A stretch of DNA of 64,000 nucleotides from Methylocystis echinoides (GTDB lineage Bacteria > Pseudomonadota > Alphaproteobacteria > Rhizobiales > Beijerinckiaceae): the NCBI RefSeq assembly GCF_027923385.1, contig NZ_BSEC01000001.1, positions 1,686,501 to 1,750,500 of the forward strand, given 5' to 3'. The notes under the pieces are model-generated. The model did no database searches. It was given only the letters and a program-made list of their open reading frames with translations, and had not been told where the DNA came from. Below are positions 17,084-26,302 of this stretch, in pieces (the first letter of the stretch is position 1; the number at the start of each line of letters is the position of its first letter). The position numbers and the translations under genes are program-made.

Positions 17084-17785
17084 TCAGGCGGTGATGCGCT
17101 CGTCGGCCTCGTTGGGCTCGCGCAGCACATAGCCGCGGCCCCAGACCGTCTCGATGTAATTGCGTCCGTCGCTGGCGTTGGCGAGCTTCTTCCGCAGCTT
17201 GCAGATGAAGACGTCGATGATCTTCAGTTCCGGCTCGTCCATGCCGCCATAGAGATGGTTGAGGAACATCTCCTTGGTGAGCGTCGTGCCCTTGCGCAGC
17301 GAGAGCAGCTCGAGCATCTGATATTCCTTGCCGGTCAGATGCACGCGGACGCCAGCGACTTCGACGGTCTTCTGGTCGAGATTGACGATGAGGTCGCCGG
17401 TGGTGATCACCGACTGCGCATGGCCCTTGGAGCGGCGGACGATCGCGTGAATGCGGGCGACGAGTTCGTCCTTGTGGAAGGGCTTGGTCAGATAGTCGTC
17501 GGCTCCGAAGCCGAGGCCCTTCACCTTGTCCTCGATGCCGGCGAGACCGGAGAGGATGAGAATGGGGGTCTTCACCTTCGCGACGCGCAGCGTGCGCAGA
17601 ACTTCATAGCCCGACATGTCGGGCAGGTTCAGGTCGAGAAGGATGATGTCGTAGTCGTAGAGCTTGCCGAGATCGATGCCTTCCTCGCCAAGGTCTGTCG
17701 TGTAGACGTTGAAATTCTCGGATTTGAGCATGAGCTCGATGCTCTGAGCGGTCGCGCTGTCGTCTTCGATCAATAAAACGCGCAT
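17084..17785 (-). CDS. ctrA: Cell cycle response regulator CtrA
   Basis: A 233-residue OmpR-family regulator and master regulator of the alphaproteobacterial cell cycle and flagellar genes. The receiver domain begins [20 protein letters not shown], which is diagnostic for CtrA, with the phosphoacceptor Asp in [18 protein letters not shown] and a Lys in [11 protein letters not shown]. The winged-helix domain includes [32 protein letters not shown] (in part) and [11 protein letters not shown]. The C-terminus is ERITA rather than the Ala-Ala degron of Caulobacter CtrA. The start was set at the conserved MRVLL; the frame extends upstream but without homology. It converges on the che operon. Confidence 0.96.
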   Translation of the reverse strand: MRVLLIEDDSATAQSIELMLKSENFNVYTTDLGEEGIDLGKLYDYDIILLDLNLPDMSGYEVLRTLRVAKVKTPILILSGLAGIEDKVKGLGFGADDYLTKPFHKDELVARIHAIVRRSKGHAQSVITTGDLIVNLDQKTVEVAGVRVHLTGKEYQMLELLSLRKGTTLTKEMFLNHLYGGMDEPELKIIDVFICKLRKKLANASDGRNYIETVWGRGYVLREPNEADERITA

Positions 17786-18100
17786 GTTGGGTCCCCACCG
17801 AGCTCCATAATCAGCGATACGCTCCGAATCCGGCGCGCATCGGCCGCTGGCCAGCCCCCTGGCTCGCAGCTCCACCCGTCTTTCCTGACGGTAAGCGGAA
17901 TTGGTTAATAAACCTTCACTTGCGCCCGCGCTTCGATCCAAACTCTTAATTTGGACGGCCGCGGGAAGACACGCGAAACGCAACTGAGGAGAAATCGGCG
18001 TCGTCACTCGGCACGCGAATCAGACGCCGTTTTCCATCTATACGACTTCGAAAGTGACGGGTGCAAAGACAAAAATATTCAATCCGGAGAAGTACGAAAC
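17786..18100 (-). promoter_or_regulatory. ctrA upstream region with AT-rich palindrome
   Basis: The 315 bases upstream of ctrA hold no gene. A palindrome GGTTAATAAACC (17903-17914) about 120 bases before the start, read as TTTATTAACC on the minus strand, contains a TTAACC half-site resembling one half of the CtrA consensus. A second half-site at the canonical seven-base spacing is not clear. Autoregulation is therefore only suggested. Confidence 0.35.
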
Positions 18101-18126
18101 GCCCGGCGCGCGCGCCCGCGCCGGGC
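18101..18126 (-). terminator. Strong GC hairpin after the beta-propeller gene
   Basis: A perfect 10-bp inverted repeat, GCCCGGCGCG/CGCGCCGGGC, with a 6-nt loop begins nine bases beyond the stop codon of the minus-strand gene ending at 18135. The following T content is low (gtttcg), so this is a probable but not classical intrinsic terminator. Confidence 0.5.
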
Positions 18127-18134
18127 GTGGCGCG

Positions 18135-19346
18135 TCACTCCTCGTTAGGTTCTTGACCGGGAAGGAGAATGATGCAGTTCGGGTTCAGCCCCGCCTTGCT
18201 CAATGCGTCGATCCTGCGCACCGGCTGGTTCGTGGCGAGATCGACGACGGTCACCGAGCCGTCGCTCAGGCCGGGCAGGTTGAGCAGGCTGTTCTGCACG
18301 AAGGCGTGGCGCCGATCCGGCGAGAAGACGAGGTGATGCGCGCCTTCCGCCGTCGGAATGCTCGACAACAGCTTCGGCTTTGAAGCGTCGGAAATGTCGA
18401 AGATGTTGAGCGCGCCGGGCTTGGCGGTCGTCACATAGAGCCGGTCGCCCGCGTCGTTGAACTCCATCTCGAGCGGCATGCCCTGGCCGATGGCGGCGAA
18501 ATCGAAGGCTGGCTTCAGCTCGAAGGTCTTTTCATCCGCCTTCCAGACCGCCGTCCACAGGCTCCCGCCATGCATGTTGGTGACGAAGGCGGTGTGTGGC
18601 CTGCGGTTCGGGACGAAGGCGGTCTCGACCGGCCCCTCGCCGGAGGGGGAGGGCTTGTCCGAGACTTTCCAGGTTCCAAGAAGCCGCCCGCTCGACGCCT
18701 GAATGGCGGTGATCGTCTCCCCGAACATCTTGAGCTCGGGGTCGGTCGTGCTGGTGACGAGCAGCAGATCCAGACTTTCGTTGAGCGTCGCGCCATGCGG
18801 ATTGCGAATGAAGGGGCGGGGCGCCTCGCCGGGCTTCGGCTCGGGCGCGGCGATGACGGCGAGCGTCCGGTTTGTCTCCGCGTCGCCCATGATCACATTG
18901 CTGGAGCCGAGGCAGGTCAGGAACCAGCGTTTGCGATCCGCCGTGAAGACCATGTCCTCGCCCATCCTGCAGTCGGGAACGGAGACGATCTCCGGTTTCT
19001 CGGGGAGGCCGTCGATGTCGAAGACGGCGAGGGCGCTGCGGCCGAGCATCGTCACATAGGCCCTGCTGCGGTCCCGGTTGAAATAGATGTGATGGGCGAC
19101 GACGTCGGGCGGCAGAGGCGCGTCCTTGACGATCTGGTTGAAGCGCGGGGACGCGGGGTCGATGTCGACGATGGCGATCCCCTCCCGGCGCGGCGCGACG
19201 CCGGCCTTCGTCTCGTAATTGAGCGCAGCCAGGAGTTCGGCCTGCGCCGGCGGGGCGGTGAAGGCGCCGAGGGCCCCAAGGGCCCCAAGGGCGCCAAATG
19301 CGCAAAGCGCGCCGAAGGCTGAGCGCTGGGTGGCGGTTTTTGTCAT
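18135..19346 (-). CDS. Exported YncE-like beta-propeller protein
   Basis: A 403-residue protein with a long signal peptide containing the repeat GALGALGALGAF, cleaved near AQA-E at residue 36. The mature part has repeated blades of the YncE/NHL-like propeller type, such as GIAIVDIDPAS, ALAVFDIDG, ALNIFDISDA and GSVTVVDLATNQPVRRI. No catalytic motif is visible; such proteins often bind ligands in the periplasm. A near-palindrome (19373-19387) identical to one upstream of the neighbouring TetR gene lies 27 bases before the start, so the gene is probably controlled by that regulator. Confidence 0.75.
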   Translation of the reverse strand: MTKTATQRSAFGALCAFGALGALGALGAFTAPPAQAELLAALNYETKAGVAPRREGIAIVDIDPASPRFNQIVKDAPLPPDVVAHHIYFNRDRSRAYVTMLGRSALAVFDIDGLPEKPEIVSVPDCRMGEDMVFTADRKRWFLTCLGSSNVIMGDAETNRTLAVIAAPEPKPGEAPRPFIRNPHGATLNESLDLLLVTSTTDPELKMFGETITAIQASSGRLLGTWKVSDKPSPSGEGPVETAFVPNRRPHTAFVTNMHGGSLWTAVWKADEKTFELKPAFDFAAIGQGMPLEMEFNDAGDRLYVTTAKPGALNIFDISDASKPKLLSSIPTAEGAHHLVFSPDRRHAFVQNSLLNLPGLSDGSVTVVDLATNQPVRRIDALSKAGLNPNCIILLPGQEPNEE

Positions 19347-19372
19347 GGTAGTTTTCCCCTTCAGGTAGATAA

Positions 19373-19387
19373 TAGACCGGTCGTCTA
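19373..19387. promoter_or_regulatory. Probable TetR operator, copy 1
   Basis: TAGACCGGTCGTCTA is an inverted repeat TAGAC/GTCTA around a 5-bp centre and also contains GACCGGTC. It occurs upstream of the beta-propeller gene and in identical form upstream of the TetR gene, including the flanking bases ...TAGACCGGTCGTCTAGTT. The sharing of the site by two adjacent minus-strand genes supports an operator. Confidence 0.72.
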
Positions 19388-19454
19388 GTTGCTGGCGGTG
19401 GAAATGCGTCTGTCTGCCGGGGCGTCTCCTCGTGATTTAGGGCGGTCGGGGCGC

Positions 19455-20075
19455 TCAGGCGCCCGGTTCGGTGGGCGAGCCCGCGCCGCAATAGCCGCGC
19501 AGGGTCTCCTCGATGAAGGCCCGAAGCGGCGCGGCGGCGCGCGCGACTTTCATCCGCAGCATGGCGCCCTGCCATCCATCGAAGAGGATGTCGGCCATGC
19601 CGCGGGCGTCGCGGTCGGCGCGGATCACGCCCTCGACCTGTCCCCGCGCCAGTCCGGCGGCGAGGAGGTCCCGGTATCGCGCGACGGCCTTGCCGAGCGC
19701 CTCGCGCGCGGCGGGGCTCGAATCGCCGATCTCGCCCATCAGATTGCCGAGCAGGCAGCCGCCTTTGAAGTCATTGGCCTCCAGCTCCCGCGCGAGATCC
19801 TCGAAATAGGCGGAGAGCGCCTCCAGCCCATTGCGTCCCGGCGCGGCGAGCGCCTCGCCGAGCCGCCGCAGGAACGGCGCGAGATAATGCTCGACCGCCT
19901 GCGCCCCAAATTCTTCCTTGCTGGCAAAGTAATGATAAAAAGAGCCCTTCGGCACTTTCGCCGCCTTCAGCACCTCGGCGAGGCCGGTTCCGTGATAGCC
20001 TCCGGCCAGCATCATGGCGACGCCCTGATCGAGAAGGCGTTTCCTGGTGTCGTCGGGGGTGGCGCGGCTGGTCAT
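19455..20075 (-). CDS. TetR/AcrR family transcriptional regulator
   Basis: A 206-residue repressor-type protein. The N-terminal helix-turn-helix reads GYHGTGLAEVLKAAKVPKGS followed by FYHYFASKEEF, the family signature, at about residues 25-57. The C-terminal domain fits the TetR_C group seen in repressors of small-molecule response genes (FKGGCLLGNLMGEIGDSSP). The same near-palindrome lies 13 bases upstream of its own start and 27 bases upstream of the downstream beta-propeller gene, suggesting autoregulation plus control of that gene. The ligand is unknown. Confidence 0.92.
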   Translation of the reverse strand: MTSRATPDDTRKRLLDQGVAMMLAGGYHGTGLAEVLKAAKVPKGSFYHYFASKEEFGAQAVEHYLAPFLRRLGEALAAPGRNGLEALSAYFEDLARELEANDFKGGCLLGNLMGEIGDSSPAAREALGKAVARYRDLLAAGLARGQVEGVIRADRDARGMADILFDGWQGAMLRMKVARAAAPLRAFIEETLRGYCGAGSPTEPGA

Positions 20076-20087
20076 GGGGCCATTATT

Positions 20088-20102
20088 AGACCGGTCGTCT
20101 AG
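20088..20102. promoter_or_regulatory. Probable TetR operator, copy 2
   Basis: This is a second exact copy of TAGACCGGTCGTCTA, located 13 bases before the start codon of the TetR gene on the minus strand. Its position would block transcription or initiation of the regulator itself, giving negative feedback. Confidence 0.72.
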
Positions 20103-20196
20103 TTCGTCAAGCAGCGCCGTGGCGCAAAGCCGGGCGCTCAGGCGGGCCGCTGTCCGGCAATGCGCGCGAATTGGCGTAAAACGCCGGGCGGCGTCA

Positions 20197-20226
20197 TTGA
20201 CTTGCGCTGAGCCTTTCTCCTATATG
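20197..20226 (+). promoter_or_regulatory. Probable sigma70 promoter of rpmH
   Basis: TTGACT (20197-20202) and TATATG (20221-20226) are separated by 18 bases, about 140 bases upstream of the rpmH start. The match to the housekeeping consensus is good for such GC-rich DNA. The leader between promoter and gene holds no other ORF. Confidence 0.5.
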
Positions 20227-20368
20227 CGACCCGCGGCGCCGCTCCGAGAGGGGTGGCGTCAAATCTGTTTTGGCCCCCATTGCAACGTTTCGCCTCGCGC
20301 CGACGTTGCGGCGGGCGAGAAAAAGCGGCCGAGGCCCCTGCGCCAACGGCCCTGAGCGGAGAAGTTCG

Positions 20369-20503
20369 GTGAAAAGAACCTATCAACCCAGCAAAATCGT
20401 GCGCAAGCGCCGTCACGGCTTCCGCGCGCGCATGGCCACCGTCGGCGGGCGCAATGTGATTGCGGCGCGCCGCGCCCGCGGCCGCAAGCGCCTCTCGGCC
20501 TAA
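20369..20503 (+). CDS. rpmH: 50S ribosomal protein L34
   Basis: The 44-residue protein starts [20 protein letters not shown] and ends [12 protein letters not shown], matching L34 over its full length. The start is a GTG at 20369 preceded by gcggagaag; a longer frame upstream has no homology. rpmH is followed by rnpA and yidC, the usual order. Confidence 0.97.
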   Translation: MKRTYQPSKIVRKRRHGFRARMATVGGRNVIAARRARGRKRLSA

Positions 20504-20537
20504 GCCGCGGCGGAACGACGGAAAAGGCGGACGCCAG

Positions 20538-20978
20538 ATGACGACGGACGCCCCCGCTGACCTGCAAAAGGCAAACAGGAAGCTGGCGCGTCTGCGCCGG
20601 CGTCGGGATTTCGTGCGTGCGTCGAAGACCGGCGTGCGCTTTTCGGCGCGTCTGTTCACGCTCCAGATGGCGGGGCAGGGCGACGCTGAAAGCCCCGAAT
20701 CGTCCGCGGGCGCCCGTTTCGGTTTCACCGTCACCAAGAAGGTCGCGGGCGCCGTCGGGCGCAACCGCATCCGCCGTCGGCTGAAGGAGGCGCTGCGCGT
20801 CAGCGGCGACCTTGGCGCGCGGGCGGGGCGCGACTACGTGTTTGTCGCCCGGCGGGAGGCGCTTGACGCGCCTTTCGCCGACATCGTCACTCAAATGTCC
20901 GAAGGTTTTGCGCGACTCGACGAGCGTCACGCCGCGAACCAACGGCGAAAACGGAAAGACAGGCCTGCGGAGTCATGA
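20538..20978 (+). CDS. rnpA: Ribonuclease P protein component
   Basis: The 146-residue protein subunit of RNase P, which with its RNA removes tRNA 5' leaders. The conserved start [20 protein letters not shown] and the RNR signature [15 protein letters not shown] near residues 74-88 are present. It has an acidic insertion ([13 protein letters not shown]) before the FGFTVTKKV strand and a basic C-terminal extension. The ATG at 20538 is preceded by ggcggacgcc. It overlaps yidC by four bases. Confidence 0.95.
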   Translation: MTTDAPADLQKANRKLARLRRRRDFVRASKTGVRFSARLFTLQMAGQGDAESPESSAGARFGFTVTKKVAGAVGRNRIRRRLKEALRVSGDLGARAGRDYVFVARREALDAPFADIVTQMSEGFARLDERHAANQRRKRKDRPAES

Positions 20979-22747
20979 CCGAAAATACAAAAAACATGCT
21001 CATCGCCGCGGCGCTCTCGCTGATCTTCATCGGTCTGTGGGATTATTTCTACGCGTTCCCCGAGTTCGACCGGCAGAAGCAGGTGCAGACCCAGCAGGCG
21101 CGTCTGGCCAAGACGCCCAAGCTCGGCGCTCCCGATCAGCCCGTCGCGCCGGCGGTTCCGGTGGTGCGCACCCGTGAGGAGGCGCTGGCGCTCAGCCCGC
21201 GCGTTGCGATCGACACCCGCTCGATCTCCGGTTCGATCGCGCTGAAGGGCGCCCGTATCGACGACGTCTCGCTCAAGCACTATCGCCAGACCGTCGATCC
21301 GACGAGCCCGATCATCACGCTGCTGTCGCCGGAATATGGCCCGAGCCCCTATTTCGCCGAGATGGGCTTCGTCACCGGCGAGATCGAGAACGCGCCGGCG
21401 CTGCCGACGACGGAGACGCTCTGGACGGCGGATTCGGACAGGCTGACCTCCGGCAAGCCGCTGACGCTCTCCTGGGACAATGGCAAGGGCCTCGTCTTCA
21501 AGCGCGTCATTTCGGTCGACGACGAATATCTCTTCACGGTCAAGGACACGGTCGAGAACAAGTCCGGCAAGGCCGTCACGCTGCATAACTTCTCGCGCGT
21601 GAACCGTATCGGCCGGCCGGCGTCGTCCGGCTACGCCATCCTGCACGAAGGCTTCATCGGCGTCGTTGGCGACAAGGCCGAGGAGCTGAATTACGACAAG
21701 ATCGAGAAGGAGGCCGACTCCACCAAGACCTTCAAGGGCGTTGGCGGCTGGGTCGGCTTCACCGACAAATACTGGGGCGCCGTTGTCGCGCCCGACCAGA
21801 ACACGGCGATCGAGGCCCGTTACGTCGCCATGGGCGGCGCCAACAAGACCTATCAGGCCGATACGGTCACCGAGGCGAAGGCTGTCGAACCCGGCGCGAC
21901 CGCCGAAGCGACGACTTACGTCTTCGCCGGCGCCAAGGAAGTCGACACGCTCGACGCCTACAAGGCCAATCCGGGCCTGAAGCGCTTCGACCTGCTCATC
22001 GACTGGGGCTGGTTCTACTTCATCACGCGGCCGATGTTCCGCCTGATCGACTTCCTCTATCGCGTGCTCGGCAATTTCGGCCTCGCGATCCTCGCGGTGA
22101 CCGTCATCGTGAAGGCGGCCTTCCTGCCGCTCGCCAACAAGAGCTACAAGTCGATCGCCAAGATGAAGGAGATTCAGCCCAAGATCAAAGAGCTGAAGGA
22201 GAAGCACGGCGACGACAAGCACGCCTTCAACATGGAGCAGATGGAGCTCTATCGTCGGGAAAAGGTGAATCCCGCGAGCGGCTGTCTGCCGGTGCTGCTG
22301 CAGATTCCGGTGTTCTTCTCACTCTACAAGGTGCTGGTCGTCACCATCGAAATGCGCCATGCGCCCTTCTTTGGCTGGATCAAGGACCTTTCGGCCCCGG
22401 ACCCGACAAACGTCTTCAATCTCTTCGGCCTCATCCCCTTCGATCCGACCCATGTCGCGATCTTCGGGCCCTATCTCGCGCTCGGCGTCTGGCCGCTGGT
22501 GATGGGCGTGACGATGTGGCTGCAAATGAAGATGAACCCGGAGCCGACGGACGAGATACAGAAGACCATGTTCGCCTGGATGCCGGTGATGTTCACCTTC
22601 ACCATGGGCAGCTTCGCTTCCGGCCTGATCATCTACTGGTCCTGGAACAATCTGCTTTCCATCATCCAGCAGGGCGTCATCATGAAACGCGCCGGCGTGA
22701 AGTTCGAATTGTGGGACAATCTCCGCAAGACCTTCGGGATGGCGTAA
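20975..22747 (+). CDS. yidC: Membrane protein insertase YidC
   Basis: A 590-residue insertase of the inner membrane that works alone or with SecYEG, here next to respiratory genes whose products it would insert. It has an N-terminal membrane anchor (about 5-25), a large periplasmic domain (about 50-340), and the conserved C-terminal core with [32 protein letters not shown] and the [19 protein letters not shown] helix. Start and stop are standard, and it is coupled to rnpA by an ATGA overlap. Confidence 0.97.
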   Translation: MTENTKNMLIAAALSLIFIGLWDYFYAFPEFDRQKQVQTQQARLAKTPKLGAPDQPVAPAVPVVRTREEALALSPRVAIDTRSISGSIALKGARIDDVSLKHYRQTVDPTSPIITLLSPEYGPSPYFAEMGFVTGEIENAPALPTTETLWTADSDRLTSGKPLTLSWDNGKGLVFKRVISVDDEYLFTVKDTVENKSGKAVTLHNFSRVNRIGRPASSGYAILHEGFIGVVGDKAEELNYDKIEKEADSTKTFKGVGGWVGFTDKYWGAVVAPDQNTAIEARYVAMGGANKTYQADTVTEAKAVEPGATAEATTYVFAGAKEVDTLDAYKANPGLKRFDLLIDWGWFYFITRPMFRLIDFLYRVLGNFGLAILAVTVIVKAAFLPLANKSYKSIAKMKEIQPKIKELKEKHGDDKHAFNMEQMELYRREKVNPASGCLPVLLQIPVFFSLYKVLVVTIEMRHAPFFGWIKDLSAPDPTNVFNLFGLIPFDPTHVAIFGPYLALGVWPLVMGVTMWLQMKMNPEPTDEIQKTMFAWMPVMFTFTMGSFASGLIIYWSWNNLLSIIQQGVIMKRAGVKFELWDNLRKTFGMA

Positions 22748-22754
22748 AAAACAA

Positions 22755-22779
22755 GCGGCCGGGACCACCTCCCGGCCGC
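22755..22779 (+). terminator. Hairpin between yidC and engB
   Basis: A perfect 10-bp stem GCGGCCGGGA/TCCCGGCCGC with a 5-nt loop lies eight bases after the yidC stop. Only a loose T-containing tail (aactctttc) follows, and engB starts 20 bases later, so it may attenuate rather than end the transcript. Confidence 0.45.
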
Positions 22780-22799
22780 AACTCTTTCAAGCGTAGCGC

Positions 22800-23456
22800 A
22801 TGACCGACGAACCCGATTTCCTCGAAGACGGCCGCAAACTGTTCGCCGGCCCCTGCGATTTCATTTTCGCCAGCGTCAAGGCCAGCGACCTGCCGCCGCT
22901 CGGCCCGCCGGAGATCGCTTTCGCCGGCCGCTCCAATGTCGGCAAGTCGTCGCTGCTCAACGCGCTGACCAACCGCAAGACGCTCGCCCGCGTGTCGCAT
23001 ACGCCGGGCCGTACGCAGCAGCTCAATTTCTTCGCGCTGGGGGGACAACCGGGCGCGGAACGCCTGCGGCTCGTCGATATGCCGGGCTATGGCTATGCGG
23101 CCGTCGGCAAGGAGAAGGTCGCGAGCTGGGGTGTGCTGATGCGCGACTTTCTGCGCGGCCGCGCCTCGCTGGCGCGAGTCTTCGTGCTGGTTGACGGCCG
23201 CCGCGGGGTGAAGCCGGTCGACGAGGAAATGTTCGACCTGCTCGACCAGTCGGCGATGTCCTATCAGGTCATTCTCACCAAGCATGACGAGCTGAAGGTC
23301 TCGGAAAGGGCGGAGGTGCTGGGGGCGACCACGCAGGCCCTGTCAAAGCGGCCGGCGGCTTTTCCGGAGATCATCTTCACCTCCTCCCATACGGGGGAGG
23401 GGATTCCCGAATTGCGCGGGGCGGTGTCGAAGCTGCTCCACGAACGCGGGGCTTGA
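22800..23456 (+). CDS. engB: Ribosome biogenesis GTPase YihA/EngB
   Basis: A 218-residue small GTPase needed for 50S assembly. Motifs are G1 GRSNVGKSSLLNAL, the switch region TPGRTQQLNFF, G3 DMPGYGYA and G4 TKHDELK. Length and order match the family. The gene follows yidC as in many alphaproteobacteria. Confidence 0.96.
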   Translation: MTDEPDFLEDGRKLFAGPCDFIFASVKASDLPPLGPPEIAFAGRSNVGKSSLLNALTNRKTLARVSHTPGRTQQLNFFALGGQPGAERLRLVDMPGYGYAAVGKEKVASWGVLMRDFLRGRASLARVFVLVDGRRGVKPVDEEMFDLLDQSAMSYQVILTKHDELKVSERAEVLGATTQALSKRPAAFPEIIFTSSHTGEGIPELRGAVSKLLHERGA

Positions 23457-23491
23457 ATATGTCGCGGGGAAGGGGCTAGTTCGGCGCGGAG

Positions 23492-23607
23492 CCCCCTCCC
23501 TGTCCCTCCCCCGCTTCGCGGGAGAGGGGACGCTCGCGAGCCGCCTTCTCGATGAAGGCTGCGCTCTGCTCCCTCTCCCGCGAAGCGGGGGAGGGTTGGG
23601 GAGGGGG
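23492..23607. repeat. Type A palindromic repeat element, copy 1
   Basis: A 116-bp element with two GC-rich hairpin arms that are inverted copies of each other: the left arm CCCTCCCCCGCTTCGCGGGA and the right arm TCCCGCGAAGCGGGGGAGGG. The outer ends are CCCCCTCCC and GGGAGGGGG. It lies between engB and argB. Copies occur at 24508, 36369, 38837 and, in degenerate or half form, at 52490 and 28424. Confidence 0.85.
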
Positions 23608-23637
23608 TAGACGCAGTTTGCAACCATCAGGGCGCCC

Positions 23638-24504
23638 ATGACCAACCCAACCGAGAGCGCAGTCGAACAGGCCCGCATCCTCATGCAGGCGCTGCCGCAC
23701 ATGCAGCGTTACGACGACGCCATCGTGGTGGTGAAATATGGCGGCCACGCCATGGGCGACGATCAGGTGGCGCGCGACTTCTCGCGCGACATGGTGCTTC
23801 TGGAGCAGTCCGGCGTGAATCCAGTTGTGGTGCATGGCGGCGGCCCGCAGATCGGCGCCATGCTCAAGCGTCTGGGCGTCGAGTCCCGCTTTGCGGATGG
23901 CCTGCGCATCACCGACGGCGAGACCATGGGCATCGTCGAAATGGTGCTCGCCGGCGCGATCAACAAGCAGATCGTCGGCTACATCAATTCGGAAGGCGGT
24001 CGCGCCATCGGGCTCACCGGCAAGGATGGCCGCATGGTCACCGCGAAAAAGCTCGAGCGACCGGATGGCGTCGATCTCGGCTATGTCGGCGAGCCCGACA
24101 AGGTCGACACCACCGTGCTCGATCAGGTGCTCGGTCGCGAGCTGATTCCGGTGCTTGCGCCAGTCGCCCAAGGTCCAAGCGGGGCGAGCTTCAACGTCAA
24201 CGCCGATACTTTCGCCGGCGCCATCGCCGGCGCGCTCGGCGCCAAGCGTCTGCTGTTTCTCACCGACGTGCCCGGCGTCCTCGACAAGGACAAGAAGCTC
24301 ATCGAGGAGCTGAAGGTCGAGGACATCCCCGGCCTGATCGCCGACGGCACGATTACCGGCGGGATGATCCCCAAAGTGGAAACCTGCATGTACGCCATCG
24401 AGCGCGGGGTCGAGGGCGTTGTTATCCTCGACGGCAAGCTGCCGCATGCGGTGCTGGTCGAGTTGCTGACGGACCACGGCGCGGGAACGCTGATTACGCG
24501 GTGA
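23638..24504 (+). CDS. argB: Acetylglutamate kinase
   Basis: A 288-residue amino acid kinase that phosphorylates N-acetylglutamate in arginine synthesis. Motifs are VVKYGGHAM (ATP site Lys), [11 protein letters not shown] (substrate site), [29 protein letters not shown] and LTDVPGVLD. It is bracketed by two type A repeat elements in opposite orientation. Confidence 0.97.
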   Translation: MTNPTESAVEQARILMQALPHMQRYDDAIVVVKYGGHAMGDDQVARDFSRDMVLLEQSGVNPVVVHGGGPQIGAMLKRLGVESRFADGLRITDGETMGIVEMVLAGAINKQIVGYINSEGGRAIGLTGKDGRMVTAKKLERPDGVDLGYVGEPDKVDTTVLDQVLGRELIPVLAPVAQGPSGASFNVNADTFAGAIAGALGAKRLLFLTDVPGVLDKDKKLIEELKVEDIPGLIADGTITGGMIPKVETCMYAIERGVEGVVILDGKLPHAVLVELLTDHGAGTLITR

Positions 24505-24507
24505 GGG

Positions 24508-24623
24508 GCCCCCACCCCAACCCTCCCCCGCTTTGTGGGAGAGGGAGCGCATCCGGGCCTTCACTCAGACTGCTGATCGCGAACGTCCCCTCTCCCGCTT
24601 GCGGGGGAGGGACAGGGAGGGGG
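24508..24623. repeat. Type A palindromic repeat element, copy 2 (inverted)
   Basis: A repeat of the 23492 family in reverse orientation: it begins with the CCCCAACCCTCCCCCGC end and finishes with GAGGGACAGGGAGGGGG. It immediately follows argB and precedes the HAD gene by about 45 bases. The arms are less perfect (CGCTTTGTGGGA) than in copy 1. Confidence 0.8.
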
Positions 24624-24667
24624 CGATGCCGCCTCCCGCGCCCGTGGAAAGAAACAGAGGCGGCGCC

Positions 24668-25369
24668 GTGACAGATTCGTCCACCCTCATGGATCGCTTC
24701 GCCCATATCGACACATGGGTCTTTGATCTCGACAACACGCTCTATCCGCAGACGGCCGATCTCTGGCCGAAGATCGACGCGCGCATCACCCTTTTCATGA
24801 TGCGCCTTTTCGGCCTCGACGCCATTTCGCTGCGCGCCCTGCAGAAACATTACTATCAGCGCTACGGCACGACGCTGCGCGGGCTGATGATCGAACACGC
24901 GATCGGGGCGGAGCATTATCTAGATTTCGTGCACGACATCGACCGCTCGTCGCTCGCGCACAATCATTCCCTCGCGGAGGCCATCGCCGCGCTGCCGGGT
25001 CGCAAGCTCATTCTCACCAATGGCTCGCGCGATCACGCCATCAAGACGGCGAAGCAGATCGGCATAGACCACCTGTTCGAGGACGTCTTCGACATCATCG
25101 CCGCCGATTTCATCGCCAAGCCCGAGGCGCCGGCTTACGAGCGCTTCTTCGAGCAGCTCAGCGTCGACCCCAAGCGGTCGGCGCTGTTCGAGGATATTCC
25201 GCGCAACCTGATCGTGCCGCATCAGCACGGCATGACGACGGTGCTGGTGCTCCCCGAAGCCGGCGAGACGGTGGAGCGCGAGGCCTGGGAGATCGCCACG
25301 GGCGAGGAGGCCCACGTCGATTTCGTGACGGACGATCTGGTCGGCTTTCTGGAGGGGTTGCTCGCCTGA
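24668..25369 (+). CDS. HAD-family pyrimidine 5'-nucleotidase
   Basis: A 233-residue HAD hydrolase. The nucleophile motif is VFDLDNTLYP near residue 25, motif II is ILTNGSRDH, and motif IV lies around ALFEDIPRNL, matching the pyrimidine 5'-nucleotidase subgroup (YjjG/SDT1-like). It would dephosphorylate UMP- or CMP-type nucleotides or act as a house-cleaning phosphatase. The GTG at 24668 follows agaggcgg; the ATG at 24689 is an alternative. Longer upstream starts would translate the repeat element and are unlikely. Confidence 0.85.
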   Translation: MTDSSTLMDRFAHIDTWVFDLDNTLYPQTADLWPKIDARITLFMMRLFGLDAISLRALQKHYYQRYGTTLRGLMIEHAIGAEHYLDFVHDIDRSSLAHNHSLAEAIAALPGRKLILTNGSRDHAIKTAKQIGIDHLFEDVFDIIAADFIAKPEAPAYERFFEQLSVDPKRSALFEDIPRNLIVPHQHGMTTVLVLPEAGETVEREAWEIATGEEAHVDFVTDDLVGFLEGLLA

Positions 25370-25444
25370 GCGAGGCGGGCGGTTGACTCCCCTGCCCATA
25401 CCCCTACAAACCGGCGCAGCTTTTCCAGACCTGACGGGACGTTC

Positions 25445-26302
25445 ATGCCGCACACCGGACTCGAGACCCTCATCACCGCCGCTTTCGAAGATCGCGCCAA
25501 CATCAACGCCGACACCCATGGCGACATCCGCCGGGCTGTCGAGGGCGCCCTGCGCCTGCTGGACTCGGGCAAGCTGCGCGTCGCCGAAAAGATCGAGGGC
25601 AAGGAGGGGCCGGAGTCCTGGAAGGTGAACCAGTGGCTGAAGAAGGCGGTGCTGCTCTCCTTCCGCCTCAACGACATGTCGGTGATCGCCGGCGGCCCCG
25701 GCGGCGCGACCTGGTGGGACAAGGTGCCCTCCAAATTCGTCGGCTGGGGCGCGGGCGAGCATAATGCGGCGGGTTTCCGCTCCGTGCCGGGCGCCATCGT
25801 GCGCCATTCGGCCTTCATCGCGCCGGGCGCCATCCTGATGCCGTCCTTCGTCAACCTCGGCGCTTACGTCGACGCCGGCACGATGGTCGACACCTGGGTG
25901 ACCGTCGGCTCCTGCGCGCAGATCGGCAAGAATGTGCATCTCTCCGGCGGCGTCGGCATCGGCGGCGTGCTGGAGCCGTTGCAGGCCAATCCTACCATCA
26001 TCGAGGACGACTGCTTCATCGGCGCGCGTTCCGAGGTCGTCGAGGGCGTCGTCGTCGGCAAGGGGTCGGTGCTGTCCATGGGCGTCTTCATCGGCGCCTC
26101 GACCAAGATCATCGATCGCGCCACCGGCAAGGTCCATGTCGGCTATGTGCCGCCCTATTCGGTGGTGGTCTCCGGCAGTTTGCCGGGCAAGCCGCTGCCG
26201 GACGGAACGCCGGGGCCGTCGCTGTATTGCGCGGTGATCGTCAAGACCGTCGACGCGCAGACCCGCTCCAAGACCGGCATCAACGAGCTCCTGAGGGACT
26301 GA
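25445..26302 (+). CDS. dapD: 2,3,4,5-Tetrahydropyridine-2,6-dicarboxylate N-succinyltransferase
   Basis: A 285-residue left-handed beta-helix transferase that adds succinyl to tetrahydrodipicolinate in lysine and diaminopimelate synthesis. The N-terminal helical domain is followed by hexapeptide repeats ([60 protein letters not shown] in part). It works with dapE at 27247, which removes the succinyl group. The stop overlaps the start of the next gene (TGATG). Confidence 0.97.
   Translation: MPHTGLETLITAAFEDRANINADTHGDIRRAVEGALRLLDSGKLRVAEKIEGKEGPESWKVNQWLKKAVLLSFRLNDMSVIAGGPGGATWWDKVPSKFVGWGAGEHNAAGFRSVPGAIVRHSAFIAPGAILMPSFVNLGAYVDAGTMVDTWVTVGSCAQIGKNVHLSGGVGIGGVLEPLQANPTIIEDDCFIGARSEVVEGVVVGKGSVLSMGVFIGASTKIIDRATGKVHVGYVPPYSVVVSGSLPGKPLPDGTPGPSLYCAVIVKTVDAQTRSKTGINELLRD

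Noticed and set aside
19262..19304. Tandem GGGCCCCAAGG-type repeat
   Set aside because: It lies within the signal peptide of the beta-propeller protein (GALGALGALGAF), where repeated hydrophobic codons are harmless. It is not a separate element.
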